Positions 41,506 to 53,165 of a stretch of DNA of 64,000 nucleotides are shown piece after piece; position 1 is the stretch's first letter; each line of letters starts with the position of its first letter. A program made the translations under genes and the position numbers. Location: positions 1-64,000 of the forward strand of contig LGRX02034704.1 of assembly GCA_001247695.2 (NCBI GenBank). Reading direction: 5' to 3'. The notes below the pieces were generated by a model. That model was not told the origin of the DNA. It searched no databases and saw only the letters and a program-made list of their open reading frames with translations. The stretch comes from Cymbomonas tetramitiformis (lineage: Eukaryota > Chlorophyta > Pyramimonadophyceae > Pyramimonadales > Pyramimonadaceae).

Positions 41506-41910
41506 CAGTCGAGAGCGTGCTTGGCGGTGGGCTTTTACACCGGCATGTCGTTGCCTTCACGGAAGAAGGCTTCACAGCAGACATTTTAAAAGGCCACATC
41601 CCTGATGATGACCTGGAAGAGCTCGGTCTGTCATAAGTGGGCATTAGCGTTTTCTGCATGCGTATCTGGACTTTAGCCGCGCTTGGCGACGACTTGATTC
41701 AAGAGAAGATTGATGGCGCTAGTTCAATAGATCTATTAGAGCAGCGCGCAACCAACAAAAATATGCTCACGAACCTGACGAACAATTCGTTAAAGAAAAC
41801 ATTTAAGCGCATGGCGACGCGTCGGGTATTCCTTAACGCTGTTGAGTGTGAGCTCAAGAAACAGTCTGCAGCCGTACCTACCGGTAAGAGCTTCTTGTTA
41901 ATAAAGTGTG
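41506..41910 (+). pseudogene. SAM-domain-like gene fragment with in-frame stop
   Basis: ATG at 41506 opens a frame whose GFTADILKGHIPDDDLEELGLS resembles the C-terminal helices of a sterile-alpha-motif domain. TAA at 41634-41636 interrupts it, and the same frame continues VGISVFCMRIWTLAALGDDL...KKTFKRMATRRVFLN, which fits the 'GLS-vGIR' end of a SAM domain. Either a nonsense mutation or an unrecognised intron. Fragmentary; partner genes unknown. Confidence 0.4.
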
Positions 41911-42066
41911 CTCTAATTCGATGTGTTGTGTTGTGTTATATTATAAATTATTACAAGAAGGTGGGGAAGTCGATCCACAAAAAAATATGTAACGGAGTCG
42001 CCGGATGAACCCTTCCTCGCGATGTCTCTAGGGGCTTCCAGCCGATGTGTCCGAAGGGTCCACTTA

Positions 42067-42404
42067 CAGTAATCGCCCATATTTAAGAAAACAGGGATTT
42101 TGGGCCAGCCAGCCGTACTCATCGAGTTGGGTACCCCCGCCAGCGTCAGCGTCATAAGAGAACTCGAAGAATAGTAAGCCATTTTCTTTCAATTAGCCAG
42201 CTATTTTCTTAAATTTTCATTGATAAACGCTTAAAACGGCCACAATTTCAGGAAAAATCGCCTGCGGCGCCAGCACAAAGGTTGCTCATTTCGGGAATTT
42301 TCTTAGCCGAAAAAGCCAGCCAGCCGTACGCATCGAGTTGGGTACCCCCCCCAAACGCTGGCTGCTTTCTTAACGTCGGGTTTTCTTAAAAGTGAGTGAT
42401 TACT
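42067..42404. mobile_element. MITE with CAGTAATC ends and TA duplication (338 bp)
   Basis: Starts CAGTAATCGCCCATATTTAA, ends TTAAAAGTGAGTGATTACTG, flanked by TA on each side. Inside, GGGTACCC and CAGCCAGC words occur in mirrored positions. TA target and CAGT ends point to the Tc1/mariner superfamily, pogo-like. No ORF. Same family as 46322-46877. Confidence 0.85.
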
Positions 42405-42539
42405 GTATGTGTCCGGAGGGAGGGTGGGGTGCTCCGTCGAGTTTGTCCGGAGGGGGGGTGGGGGTCAACAAAGATGATGTCCGCTGGGGGGGAGGGGGGT
42501 CAAAGGGCATGTCCTAACCCCCCCTTGCGACAATAAATG

Positions 42540-42830
42540 GAACAGCCCTGAACAGAACAACATGCGAGCATCAATGGCTATATCGTCTAGCCGATGCGGG
42601 AAGTTCACCTAGTGCTCTCGGGTTCACAACCCGATGGTGGTAACACGTGCGACGTGTGAGAGCATTAGAGTATATGAGGAGCATTGGGCTCAAGCAAGCA
42701 CTTCTGGTCACCAGACTGCTGCACTCATATCCACCAAACTCTTGCGCGTAGCTGTTACAGTTCAATAACAGCCGTGCCATGTATCTTGTCCATCAAGGAC
42801 CGTGACAGGCTCCCTTAAAAATCCAGCCCA
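42540..42830 (+). mobile_element. Diverged, partial LTR related to the 59090 insertion
   Basis: In reverse complement this shares with 59200-59310 the order CAATGCTCCTCATAT, ACCACCAT.GGGTTGTGAAC (stem of a perfect hairpin) and CCGAGAG...AGGT.GAAC. It is therefore a decayed copy, opposite in orientation. Ends not defined. Confidence 0.5.
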
Positions 42831-42854
42831 CACCAGTTAAAGGGTGTCTTTATT

Positions 42855-43185
42855 CTATTTCATTTCAATGAGCCTCAGCGAGGCGTCGATGTCGCTGTCC
42901 CTCGTAAGGGATTTATTCGCTCTTGTGGTAACACCCATCTCTCGAAAAGCCTGAGGGAAGGTGACTCGCACGAACGCGTTCGGGTGTCGTTGCGGAAAAC
43001 ATTGGGATGAACCGCCGCGGAGCGAGCGAAGAGGACACGGCAAGCGAGGGGCACTCGAAGATGCCGTCGAAGCCGAAGATGTCGCGAACACCAGCCCAAA
43101 ACTCAGTAACCAGCGGGATCAAGGCCAACACAAAACTGAGGATGAACATTGCGTCAACTAGTCCAGAACGAGGCGCCGTCCCCAT
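42855..43185 (-). pseudogene. N-terminal end of family A polyprotein (copy A4)
   Basis: ATG at 43185 gives MGTAPRSGLVDAMFILSFVL, then a continued hydrophobic stretch and WAGVRDIFGFDGIFECPSLA. This is the cleanest copy of the N-terminal membrane segment that precedes gag in family A. A frameshift follows near 42915, and DSDIDASLRL resumes in another frame before the element breaks at about 42855. Confidence 0.7.
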
Positions 43186-43340
43186 AGCTGCCGTCCCAAG
43201 TCGTTCACCGATTCAGCTCAAACCATACTTCCTAGATGCACCCAAACGCGCTCTCGCGCACCACCTTTCCAAGCGGCCGTTTAGCCAATGTATCATGGCC
43301 AAATTAGCAAGTGGTAAAAGCGTGGAATGGGTCCACGACC
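43186..43340 (-). other. 5' leader of copy A4, uninterrupted reference for the F insertion site
   Basis: Contains CCAAGCGGCCGTTTAGCCAA unbroken, the empty site for element F (56040-58575). Next to the LTR is the hairpin CGTGGA-atggg-TCCACG. Confidence 0.75.
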
Positions 43341-43614
43341 TACTACCGGAATATCCCAGTTCACGGATATCAGACAGTCAGGAACCAATATAGATAAACT
43401 CTCATAAGATAATAAACCCTAAGCTAGATATACGGTACCCGGAACGGTCTCGGAGTCGGAACGGTCTCGGACCTAGCTACCGACCTATGACACCTCGGGG
43501 TGTCACAGCACGAACCTACAGGTCAGTCATCAATCCAGTGTTGGCTACCTAGGAATCTGTCATAGGGGCCTGCACCGGGACTCCCGGTCAGGGCTGCCTA
43601 TACAGATTTCAGCA
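43341..43614 (-). mobile_element. 5' LTR of copy A4
   Basis: 274 bp, TACTACCGGAATATCC to CAGATTTCAGCA on the plus strand, highly similar to the LTR at 2392-2656 (AAACCCTAAGCTAGATATAC, CCGGAACGGTCTCGG, GGGGCCTGCACCGGGACTCC). The leader lies on its left, so it is the 5' LTR of a minus-strand copy truncated in gag. Confidence 0.85.
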
Positions 43615-43904
43615 TTGCCATTCCGAATGGTTACATCCGGAAGTGCTGTCACAACAATGCCCCCCTTCTTAGAAGCAAATGGGCGGTACATTCCCGATTC
43701 AGGCAATGCTTGGAAATAAAGCTCCCGCTTCATCTCATCGCGAAGGTCGGCAAGTGGAAAAAGTGTTTGGGCGCAAATGTCAATGAAGGAGGAGCCCTTC
43801 CTTGGATTCAGCAGTTTAGGTTCCCTCACCTGTGATCTCAGCCTCCACATGCTCCAATTTAATTCCAAAATAGCCCGGTGGCTTCAATTTAATTTCTTAC
43901 TAGT
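43615..43904. other. Spacer
   Basis: A 102-codon minus frame (43560-43868) begins outside and runs into the LTR. SGMYRPFASKKGGIVVTALP inside it resembles SMYRLSNTRKGTVAVAAAP of the LINE-like ORF at 25.2 kb, so this may be a scrap of a related element. Confidence 0.4.
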
Positions 43905-44760
43905 GTCTATTGGGATCAAGGTGGGGTAACCCACCGTAAGAACGCCTTACGGTGGGTTAACCATAGCGTAGTTTGTTAACACCATAATGCACATCGAATG
44001 GTCTCAAATATGGTCGATCATATGTGATTTCACAACTAGACATTCATGTTTAGCTGGACAAAGCCGAATGGCATGTACTTGTGATCGGATATATCCGCGG
44101 TATCCATCCCAATATACCTCCGATGGCACGTTCGGTGCCGTGATCCCAAATGCACACAAACGTGGCCCGATTTCTACGTTTCATCCACGATGCCAATGTG
44201 CGCATGGGTGTATTTCGTGAAGGTTGATCTATTTTTACCACCTTGAGTCAATACTTCGCGAGAAACATGCATATATATCCCCGTATAAACAAAACATCGT
44301 CATGTTTGCCCTCAAGTATGGAAAAACATTGAAATTGCAAATGTTTTTCTTTTTTCTTTTCTTGAGTTACTTGTGTAGAGTGATATATTCGATATATCGA
44401 ATGACGCCAAGTATAAGAAGCATTTGTTATGGGCCATAGTTCATGAAAATATTGTGATAGGTACATTCCGAATGTGATGGGCATATTCAAAATCTACCCA
44501 AAGATGCAATAATTGGGTAACCCACCGTAAGGATTTGAGGTGTTTTTTCGCTTGACCCCTTGGTATTAGCACGCATATTAGACGCATCTATACAGTATGT
44601 AAAGTACTTTTTTCAAGTCCACGCACTAATATAACCCCCAAGGTGTGTCGAAAAGCATGGGTTTGCCCAAATTGGCACAATATGCTAGCTCTAACGATGC
44701 GGTTTTCGAATGTCTCTTACGGTGGGTAAACCCACCGTAAGGTGCGCCTGGCAATCGACA
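43905..44760. mobile_element. Hairpin-ended element with CCCACCGTAAG stems
   Basis: Possible inverted ends CTAGTGTCTATTG (about 43908) and CAATCGACACTAG (about 44752). CCCACCGTAAG...CTTACGGTGGG hairpins sit just inside both ends, and a third CCCACCGTAAG lies at about 44521, roughly 200 bp from the right end. The layout parallels the HP elements but the ends differ and no 4-bp duplication is visible. No ORF. Confidence 0.45.
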
Positions 44761-45146
44761 CTAGGGTCGTTATCGGTGGTATTCAATCCGAAATTTACGC
44801 CTATTTTACAACGGTTGAAACGCGGCTATGCCGGCCAATTCCACAATTCCACATTTGATGGACGGCTGAATAGCGATGCATGGTATCAGTTGCAAATGAA
44901 GTGATAGTTTGGGTAAGTGATAAGCTGATAGTAATACAGTAGTCCGATTTACCGAATAACCGCGGTGCCCGTGCTAAATAGGAATCATATACTAATGCCA
45001 CGGGCCAAATCAAACCAAAATTAGTGGCCCTGGGCTATATTATAATCATTTTATGTGAAACGGGCCATCTTGCTGGATTTTTTCAATAAGGTAACGGGCT
45101 ATCTTAGACAGGTCAAACATGAAGACGGGCTGCGGTTTAAAGCCAC
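44761..45146. repeat. Degenerate GGGCCA/CGGGCT satellite, left part of the A target
   Basis: ACGGGCCATCTT, ACGGGCTATCTTAG and GTGGCCCTGGGCTATATTA recur about every 40 bp. The same satellite continues at 59912-60100 on the other side of element A, the split halves of one array. Confidence 0.6.
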
Positions 45147-45404
45147 TACTGGAATATCCTAGTCCAAAGATATGAGATACTCAGTGAACTCAATATAGAT
45201 AGACTCTCTAGATAAATAAACCCTAAGCTAGATATATATACCCGGAACGGTCTCGTACGGTCTCGGAGTCTAGCCTACCTGTGACACAGCGGGTGTTACA
45301 GTACGAACCTACATATCAGTCAGCAGTCCGGAGTTGGCCTAGGGATCTGTCATAGGGGCCTGCACCGGGACTCCCGGTCAAGGCTGCCTATACAGATTTC
45401 AGCA
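45147..45404 (-). repeat. 3' LTR of element A (258 bp)
   Basis: Starts TGCTGAAATCTG on its own strand and ends GGATATTCCAGTA. Immediately upstream on that strand is CTGGGGTGGTG, a polypurine-type primer tract. Differs from the 5' LTR mainly by a 34-bp deletion there. Confidence 0.85.
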
Positions 45405-46321
45405 CACCACCCCAGCACTGTGGGTGGTGACTGACTAGGAGAGTTAGATAATGCAAGATTAGTTAGGGCACGCAGAAGCCAGGCTGACAGACCTAACTGC
45501 TAATCCAACTGTGCAATTCTGATACACAAACTGGGACCCTCTAGCTAGCACAAGTGCAGAAACCCACGGGTAAGGATCTCCCGCTAAACTACTGAAAGAC
45601 ACTGAGCTAGCAAACCAGAAAAGTAATTGTAGATGTCAAATTAAAAGCATATATACCCCAGAAAAGTTGCTGAAGTCACTGGAGTTCCGCACACCACCAT
45701 GCATGTTGGTGTGCAGCCAGAGTGAACAAGAAGTCAATCGACAGGGCCCCAAGCAATAATATAATCCAGCAGTAGCCTCGTGAAAGTCCATGCCGTAGTA
45801 ATATGAAAAGAAACCAGCACCGTAGTAGTGGTCCACGTCCAGAGGCCCAAGTTCATGTAGAGCCATGACGTAGTAGTGGGCAACGTCGAATCCCAAATCT
45901 GCCTGAGTGAGGTCTCGAAACAGAGCAGGGGGGTCAGGTGGCTCGAGCTGTGGCACATCGTGAGCCGCATACAAACCCTGCGCCGGGTTCACCAATTCAA
46001 CAAATCCATTCGTGAAGAAAAATGACGGAGTCCCCCAATCGAGAGCACCACCAGGCGAAGGCAACTCCGTAGTCGACGAAGCCTCGGGCACGGCAGCCAC
46101 CCCGCCCCATGATTGAGATGCAAAGAACGAGAGAAAGGAGAAAATGAATCCCCCAACCACGGCCCGACCGTGGCAGGAAAGCCCCGGGGCGGTTTCCCAC
46201 AACCGTAGGTCCGCTGAGTCTCAGACCCGAGCTCATGAGCCGCAGGTTCCGACGCATGATAAGCCGAAACAGCCGGAGTCCGAGGCTTCAGAGTGAAGCT
46301 GCCGTCAGCGAGGTCCTCGTA

Positions 46322-46877
46322 CAGTAATCACTCACCTTTAAGGAACTCCGACGTTAAGGAACCAGCCTTTTTTCTTTTTTGGGGTACCCAAGTTGATGAG
46401 AAAAGCTGGCTGGACTTTTTTTGTTATGGAATCACCCTGAAATAAGAAATATGGTGCTGGCTGCCTATCTTAAGGGACATTTCATACATTTCATATATTA
46501 AGAAATCTAGGCTGGAAATTTTACCAAAATTGTGTAGGCAGATGCTATTTTTATTAGATTTTTTAATAAAACTCTGCAAAAATCGAGGCACAGTACGATA
46601 TGATGATTAAGTTCATACGTAACTACAGTATTATACTTTCACCCAGAATAAATCTCAGGGTCCATTTTCTAGGTTTTGAAAAATTTAAGAAATGTGGCTG
46701 GCTATGTACGGATGGCACGTGGATGGCTATGGAATGTGCTGGCTGGCTTAAGAGATCGTGGTCACTATTCTTAACAGATTCCATAGGATACAGGCGTGCG
46801 GGCGGGGGGCACCCCAAGTTGATGAGAAAAGCTGGCTGACCTGGAATTTACGGTTTTCTTAAAGGTGGATGATTACT
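46322..46877. mobile_element. MITE with CAGTAATC ends in element A (556 bp, TA duplication)
   Basis: Starts CAGTAATCACTCACCTTTAA, ends AAAGGTGGATGATTACTG, flanked by TA. The host sequence reads GAGGTCCTCG-TA before and TA-GTCGTCGGTGTCGTAG after it. Copy A2 has the uninterrupted GGTCCTCGTAGTCGTCG near 7030-7046, proving insertion at a TA. Interior CAGCCAGC and GGGTACCCAAGTTGATGAG match 42067-42404. Confidence 0.9.
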
Positions 46878-48147
46878 GTAGTCGTCGGTGTCGTAGCCAG
46901 TGAGGTCAACCGGCGCGATGGCGGCGTGGTTGACAGTCTGAACGAACCCAGGGAACTCACCGTCCGTCGTGGCGGTCACCCGCGCCGATTGAAGCGGCAC
47001 GGGCTTCACCTCCCCCACCTGCGAGACAGGCATAGCAGGGGCCGGCACGGCGGATGCCGATGCCGCCGCACCACCTGCCGGAACCTGCTCCTCCGGCGAT
47101 GACCCCCGCTGCCGCGGGGCCACACACCAGAGCCGACGCATGCGGCCGGAGAACTCCCTGTGGTGGGAAGGATGCGTGAGTATAGTGCACCCTGGAGTTC
47201 GCCGCGGCATGGACCTCCGCGGCGAGATCGACCAGCCGCTGATGAATGTCGTCACCTGCGGGCTCGTCGGCAGGCGGCTGCGGCTTTACCGTGAAGCCGT
47301 AAGCGGACACGTCGATCCCGCCCACCGCACCCGCACAGAGCACCGCAGGCGGCCCGTACGTAGAGGCCGCACTGGCAAAGGCCTCCGCCCCATCATCCGC
47401 CGCCTGCTGGAATAAGGCACACATGGCCAACGCACGCACCCCCTCCGCGTCCTCCTCGTCGATGGGAATGCAGAATGCCGCGGCCGAGTGCGGGGGATGC
47501 GTACGCCCGCCCAAAGGACAGTCGCGGTAGAAATGGTACTGCTCACCTTTTCCAGCCTTCTTGCACCTCCCGCAGAAGGGCTTCGCCTTCTGATCGTCGC
47601 GGTCGAACCCGACCGCCGGCAACGGGTGCGTGCCAACGCGGAAGCCCCGCTGGGTATCGCGCTGCTGCGGCTGCTGCCGCCGCTGCCGCTGCGGCTGCTG
47701 CCGTTGCTGCTGCTGCCGTCCGCTTCGCGCTGCTGCCGCAACAAATCCTGCAGCTCCTGGATCTTGCCGAGGAGAGCGCCGTACTCGGTGCTGGAGAGCT
47801 GCGCGGAGATGCCGCCCTCGCACGACACCGCCTTCCCCGCCTCCGTCTGCGCCCAAGCCTGATAAATTTCCACCACAAGAGAGCGGAGAGATGCCAGAGA
47901 GACATGGGCGAGGTCAACAGCCAGAGGGTACCGCACCTTGACCGCAGTGTAAAACACCGGGTCCAACCTGTCGTACATGGAGAGCTTCCTGGTCTCCTCG
48001 GTGGGCGTCCAGTCCGTAGCCTTGTTATCCCGCACCAGACGCTGCTCCCGAGCCAAAACTGGCTGCGGGTCAGTGTCTGCGGGATAACGCAACGCGGCGT
48101 GCTCCTTCTGGTGCGACTCACGTAGCGCCACCGGCACACAGCCCTTG

Positions 48148-48821
48148 TGGCTACTGCCCGACGCTCCAGTCCTACCACAAGGACCGAAGTAAAAGGGGGC
48201 TAGCCGCCACGATTTTTCGATGTAGTTGATGTTTGAGTGCTTAAAGATCATCGTTGGGTGCCCAAATATTTATTAATTAAAAACATGTGCCGGGTGATAT
48301 ACTCGATATGGGTATGCACTTGTGAGGGCTGAAGACGTGGGGGTAAAATTAATTCAAATTAAATAAAAAGGCCAGTCCTATCACAAGGACCGAAATGTTT
48401 CTCACGCTAGCTACCTCCACTAAGGTCCTGTAAAAATTCGAAGACCTATGTTGTCAAGTTCGCGAGCTGCTCTTTCTGCAGTGTCTTGTGAAAAAAATGA
48501 TCGGAGGTCATCTTCGCCCTCAAAATATCGGTTGAAGTTGCCTGGGTATACAAAATCCGAAAATGTCACTGTGGTGTGGTTGGAATTTACTGATTTTTAA
48601 CGCTACCCGTGCTTAATGTTGATAACGTAGCATGAAATTGCGACATTGTTTAGGCAAGCGGGCAAAGGGGTACTCAGTTTAGGTCCCAATGAGACTACAA
48701 TCCGGAGGATAGGCACTAGGAGCATCAAGAGGATGTTTAAAAAAATTCCCGCGCGTCCGGTCCTTGTGATAGGACTGAACGAGATTCCAGTCCTTTCACA
48801 AGGACTGTCGGGCAGTAGCCA
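48148..48821. mobile_element. Hairpin-ended element (HP-3), 674 bp, in gag of element A
   Basis: Perfect 15-bp ends TGGCTACTGCCCGAC / GTCGGGCAGTAGCCA, 4-bp duplication CTTG (48144-48147, 48822-48825). The empty site is in copy A2 near 8251-8265 (CCCTTGATGATGTC). Hairpins GTCCT-accaca-AGGAC lie at 48169-48184 and 48375-48390 (206 bp apart) at the left; a back-to-back pair at 48760-48775 and 48790-48805 is at the right. 48430-48560 is the reverse complement of the CAGAAAGAGCAGCTC block in HP-2. Confidence 0.9.
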
Positions 48822-49379
48822 CTTGATGATGATGTCCACCAGAGCTCGCCTCCCATCCCGGTCAGACGAGGCGTCAGTACCAGTCAGCCAGACGAAGGCG
48901 TTGCTGTGCTTCTCGATGACCAGATCCAGAACGTCGTAGAGCAAGCCGTTCACCCTGCCCACCACATGAGCCAGGGGGTCGTTGCTGAATATATCAGCTT
49001 GACTGTATATTCGCGGTTTGTGACAATCAGAATAGATAAAAGGCGAGAATTAAGAGAAGTCTTCCCGTTATATGTTCGGGGTCTAGGGTTCCGGGACTGG
49101 TGATAGCCATACACCCTAACTATAGGAATGACAGTCGGGGCGTCACTAGGGTGGTGACTGGCAAACCAGCAGGTGGTCACGGAACTGAAAACAAACACCT
49201 ACTCGGCTTCGGTGGAAATAAGCATCTTACAGGAGGACCTGTCCTTTCTGGCAGGGTGACTCCCGAAACTAGCAGTCAGCGGGGCATACTGCAGAATACA
49301 GATACAGTTAAAACACTAAACTAAGCCCATCTTGGGGCAACCCGGACCAACAGCATCTCAAACTGGAGGCAGGCTAATC

Positions 49380-52104
49380 TCGATCCCGTCAGCTCTAGCC
49401 ACCTTGACAGCGCCCGGGAGAGCCGGCACCACTGTCACAACGCCCAGGAGAGCTGGTACCACTGTTCTCTGAGCCATAGCCGGTGTCTGCATCTTCCGAC
49501 GAATCATGCGTGGTGCAAAATGAGAAACTGCCGATGTTGTGGTTCCCGATTGGTGACGGCGGGATGGCCGCGGGCGATAGCACACCAGCACCACCGACCT
49601 CGTCGTCGGTGTGCTCCGATGCCGCGGATAATTCATGCGTGGGGCAATTTTGGGTAGAACCCAAACCTCGATTGTCGATTGAAAGCGTGCTGGAAGTCGT
49701 TGTCGTTGCCAGGAACACCTCCGGGTGTCCATGAACGACACCACCGACCGGTGGAGCCGCGTCGGCGCCCATGCTGACACCACCGAAGGCTGAAGCGGCC
49801 GACGGCACACACAAAGAAAAGCATGCAAACCGCGAGAGATGTTAGGGCGGAGTACCCAAAACCCAACGGCGGTCTGCCGCATCCCAAAGTCTGTCGTGGT
49901 GGCGGAAGACCCTCGTCGTCATCCTCGGAGTCCTCCTCCGCCACTGAAACGGAGTCCACGGGTGCAACCGGCCCCATGCAATGCATCGCAAGGGTCGGTT
50001 CAGGGCCAGTCAGGTCTAGCTCGACCGCAAACTTCTCCATGAAGGACACGTCCGGCTCGTGGGCGTGCAGCGCGCTGACGGGGTACATCCCCTCGTCGGA
50101 CACCACCGACTGCGGAGCGGTAGGCGGTGCTGGCGGCGGCGGCACGACCAGAGTGTCGGCATGGACCTTGCCGTGGACCTTGAAGCTGTTGATGTTGACA
50201 ACACTACCAACCGCGCAGACCCTGAAGCGGGTGTCAGCGGGCTGGCAGCACTCCAGATACTCGTCGATGGCGTCGGGTACCCGCTCCTCGGTGGCAGCGA
50301 AGGAGAAGGCGGAGACGGTGTCGTAGAGCTCCGGTTTTCCATCCGCAATGTAGCAGACGGCGTCGAAACGAGCGGCGTCGTTGCTCTCCATGGCATTCTG
50401 GAACAACGCGGCGAAGACGTCGTGTTCGCTGTCCGTGATGCTGAAGCCGTGTGCGCCAACATGTCCACGTGACCCGCCGTTCGGGCAGTCGCGGTGCCAG
50501 TGCTTCTCCGCCGTAGCGGAGCATGTGCGATTCGCGCACAAGGGAACGAACGTACCAGTAGGCTTGTGGAAAGCCACCTTCTTTGAAGGCCCTCCACGCC
50601 CATGTCTCTGCGAGAAGTTACCGTGCTCGGGAAGTGGCGTCGTACCGAAACGGTAACCGTCACCATGCCCACCCCGACCGATGGCGTTCTTCTTCTTGTC
50701 GGCGCGGGTCGTGAAACCCTTCGTGTCGTCGATACGGTTGTTGAGGGACTTGATCTCTTTCTTCATGTCATATAGTTGGTCACGGATCTCGTTGAAGATG
50801 GACTTGAAGTCGTTCTCGTCTTGCTGTCCAGTGAGGGCGAGGGCGGAGTGCTTCTGCGTAGCAGGCGGGACGTGCGAGTCGCTCCCGTTCTGAGCGTAGC
50901 ACTCACGAGCCCATTGCTGAATGGTGGCCAGGGACTCTGCCGCACGCTGGTCGTGTAGCAGGAGCCAGTTGACAACCGGCGCAAAGAAATGGGGTCGAAG
51001 GACTTGATGAACACGGACTTGACCTCCATGTCGTCGAGGGTGCTCTTCCGTCGAGCTGACCGAAGAGCGGCGTTGAAGGCGGCGATAGTCCGCGACGGGT
51101 CGTGCTTGGTGATCTTGATGACCAGAAGGTCTGCGATGCCCTGGAAGGGTCCGCCGGAATCCAGAAGCATCCTGGCAATCTCCAGCAACACCCGTTTCCC
51201 ATCAAACGGGTGCGTCTCCGCCGAAGACTCCATCCAGTCTACCGCGGGCGACACCGGAGCGACAATGTACTCAAGCGTCGAAAACAGCAACCTGTTCGCC
51301 CCTGACCCTGATTATGATGGAAATATTGAATTTCGACGGTACTACGCCATGTCATGCGCATATGCGGCGATTAATACGGCTAGTATGATATTAAATAAAG
51401 GGCTTACAAAATTAGTTTTGGTGACACCCTCGAGGGTTAACAACATACGCACCAACCCGAGCTCGTGCAACAAGGCCTAGAGTTGTCGGTACCCTAGATC
51501 CTTGTGGTAGGATCTAGCATATTAATTAAAATTCTGTGAAAGCACCCACCCAAACCACGCTAAGATTAAAGGTCAAACCATCGACATTTCAAGCAAACCA
51601 ATGTTATAGATAATTCAAAAGGTTCATAATTATTGCCCCAAAGCATATGCCGGGCCAAGAAATACGACATACAACGTCGCCATGCACATTTGCGCTAGAT
51701 CCTTGTGGGAGGATCTGGATTAAGGATAGTAGCCACTCAGACAGAGCGAACAGGCTGCAAGGTGGCATCCTCCAGGTCGAACAGAGAAGAAAATGCGGCC
51801 TCTTCAGTGATGAAAATGTCCCGTAACGCCAGAACCAGACGGGCGAAAACGGAGCTGACATTCGATTCCGCTCCAGTAAAGCGTCCAGTTTTGTCTTCAC
51901 AAACCTTCTTGATGACGAGCTTGGCGGCTCGCTCGTCGAAGGATTCCTTCGCCAGACGTCGCACCTCGTCGAGGAACTTCGCCCCTGCCGATTCAGCAGC
52001 TGTAGGGGTGGCTGGCGTAGTCGCATGTCTGGCTGCGGCGTCGTCGAAAATTATAACTAGGGATCGGCGGGCGGCCGCGGTGTGAGATCTAGTATAAGCG
52101 GTCA
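49380..52104 (-). pseudogene. Gag/membrane protein of element B, interrupted
   Basis: Starts MTAYTRSHTAAARRSLVIIF at 52104; the HP-4 insertion falls within FALSEYIVAP, and the downstream part continues in frames ending at 49633 or lower. A Cys/His cluster C-ANRT-C-...-H-x2-RDC takes the place of the knuckle. Further on are VELDLTGPEPT, an acidic EEDSEDDDEG run, GCGRPPLGFGYSAL and a hydrophobic SLAVCMLFFVCAVG. The same order as family A at low identity, so A and B share ancestry. A frameshift near 50760-51000 disables it. Confidence 0.7.
51274..51735. mobile_element. Hairpin-ended element (HP-4), one end degraded
   Basis: The right end GGATAGTAGCCA is followed by CTCA, and CTCA also precedes the left junction (51270-51273). 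Host gag codons read across (TTCGCTCTGTC-TGAG-TACATTGTC). Hairpins GATCCT-tgtggt-AGGATC at 51497-51514 and 51698-51715 are 201 bp apart, as at the single-hairpin end of the other HP elements. The expected TGGCTA and the paired hairpins of the left end are missing. Confidence 0.7.
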
Positions 52105-52936
52105 TGATGAAATGACTATAGAGAGAGGGTGAGGTAAATAATGCGAGGCGAGGCGAACGGTCTGGGCGACGGCTTGCCAGTTGTGGCGGGTCGTCGAGGA
52201 GTGACGGGTAAACAACAAATAATACGAGGTCGTGTGGGACGAAAGGATGCGATCGATGTTGGACGGTGTACCGGAGACCAGAAACAACAAAATCCAGCCC
52301 AACGATACTGCACGGAAAATAAAATGCCAATAACGCGCGCCCCACCCACGTCCAATCAACCGTGCGCCCGTAACTGAGCCATACCGCCCATACCGAAAAC
52401 CTCGCTAACGCGGGTCCCTCACCCCATCTCAATGGCTACTGCCCCGCAGTCCTTGTGGGAGGACCAAATCGACGATTTGGTCCTACCACGAGGACCATTG
52501 TTCCGATAATTTAATTGGCCATCTCCCGTGATTTGTGGTGTCTAACCAATGAAAGGTGGTATATATAGGTCCTATATTAATTTATTTGAACGCTGGTTTG
52601 GCCTATATCCATCCCATATATCCATGACGAACGCATTTCAAACCTCTACACTCAAATTTTTCAAAACGGATTTTCTGGAACATTCAAAATGTGGCAAATT
52701 AGTGACTCATCTTCAATAATTATTTACCAAACATATAGGTAGGCTATTTAATTTAGAATATTTTTTCATAAGTTTAGAATACCCCATTTTATCGTTAATT
52801 TAGAATAAGTTTTCTTTATGTCATCCGGCTATGACCGGTGCATGCATCCATGACGTTGTACCTGTACCTGTTGAGCTATCCCCATGCCATGCGAAATATT
52901 ACACTGAAGAGTTGTCTTGCCGTGATGTCCATATGT

Positions 52937-52992
52937 CCGAATGGAACCAAAAACCGTTCGATTAAAATCGAACGGTTTTTGGTTCCATTCGG
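52937..52992. repeat. 56-bp palindrome
   Basis: Arms of 26 bp (CCGAATGGAACCAAAAACCG then TTCGAT) around TAAA, perfect by eye. Followed by two CACGGCCGTG palindromes at 52999-53035. Confidence 0.9.
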
Positions 52993-53165
52993 AAAGATTC
53001 ACGGCCGTGAATCTAAAAGTCACGGCCGTGATTAACGACTCTTTACGCATAATGACTTTTATTATTTGCCATCTTTGCCACAATAGACACTCACGGCGTG
53101 TTCTGCTTGACAAAAAGTAAGTAACTTGAAGCCTTGAGCTTCAACTTACTGAAAGATATGCCCTC

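Noticed and set aside
45147..45404. Solo LTR
   Set aside because: Matching 5-bp duplications GCCAC lie at 45142 and 59912, and element interior adjoins it, so it is the 3' LTR of a full element.
47475..48125. 216-codon plus ORF
   Set aside because: Antisense shadow of the gag of element A; crosses its Gln-rich linker.
48430..48560. Coding exon suggested by conservation with 30 kb
   Set aside because: Stops in all frames in at least one copy; conservation is at nucleotide level, so reported as a non-coding block instead.
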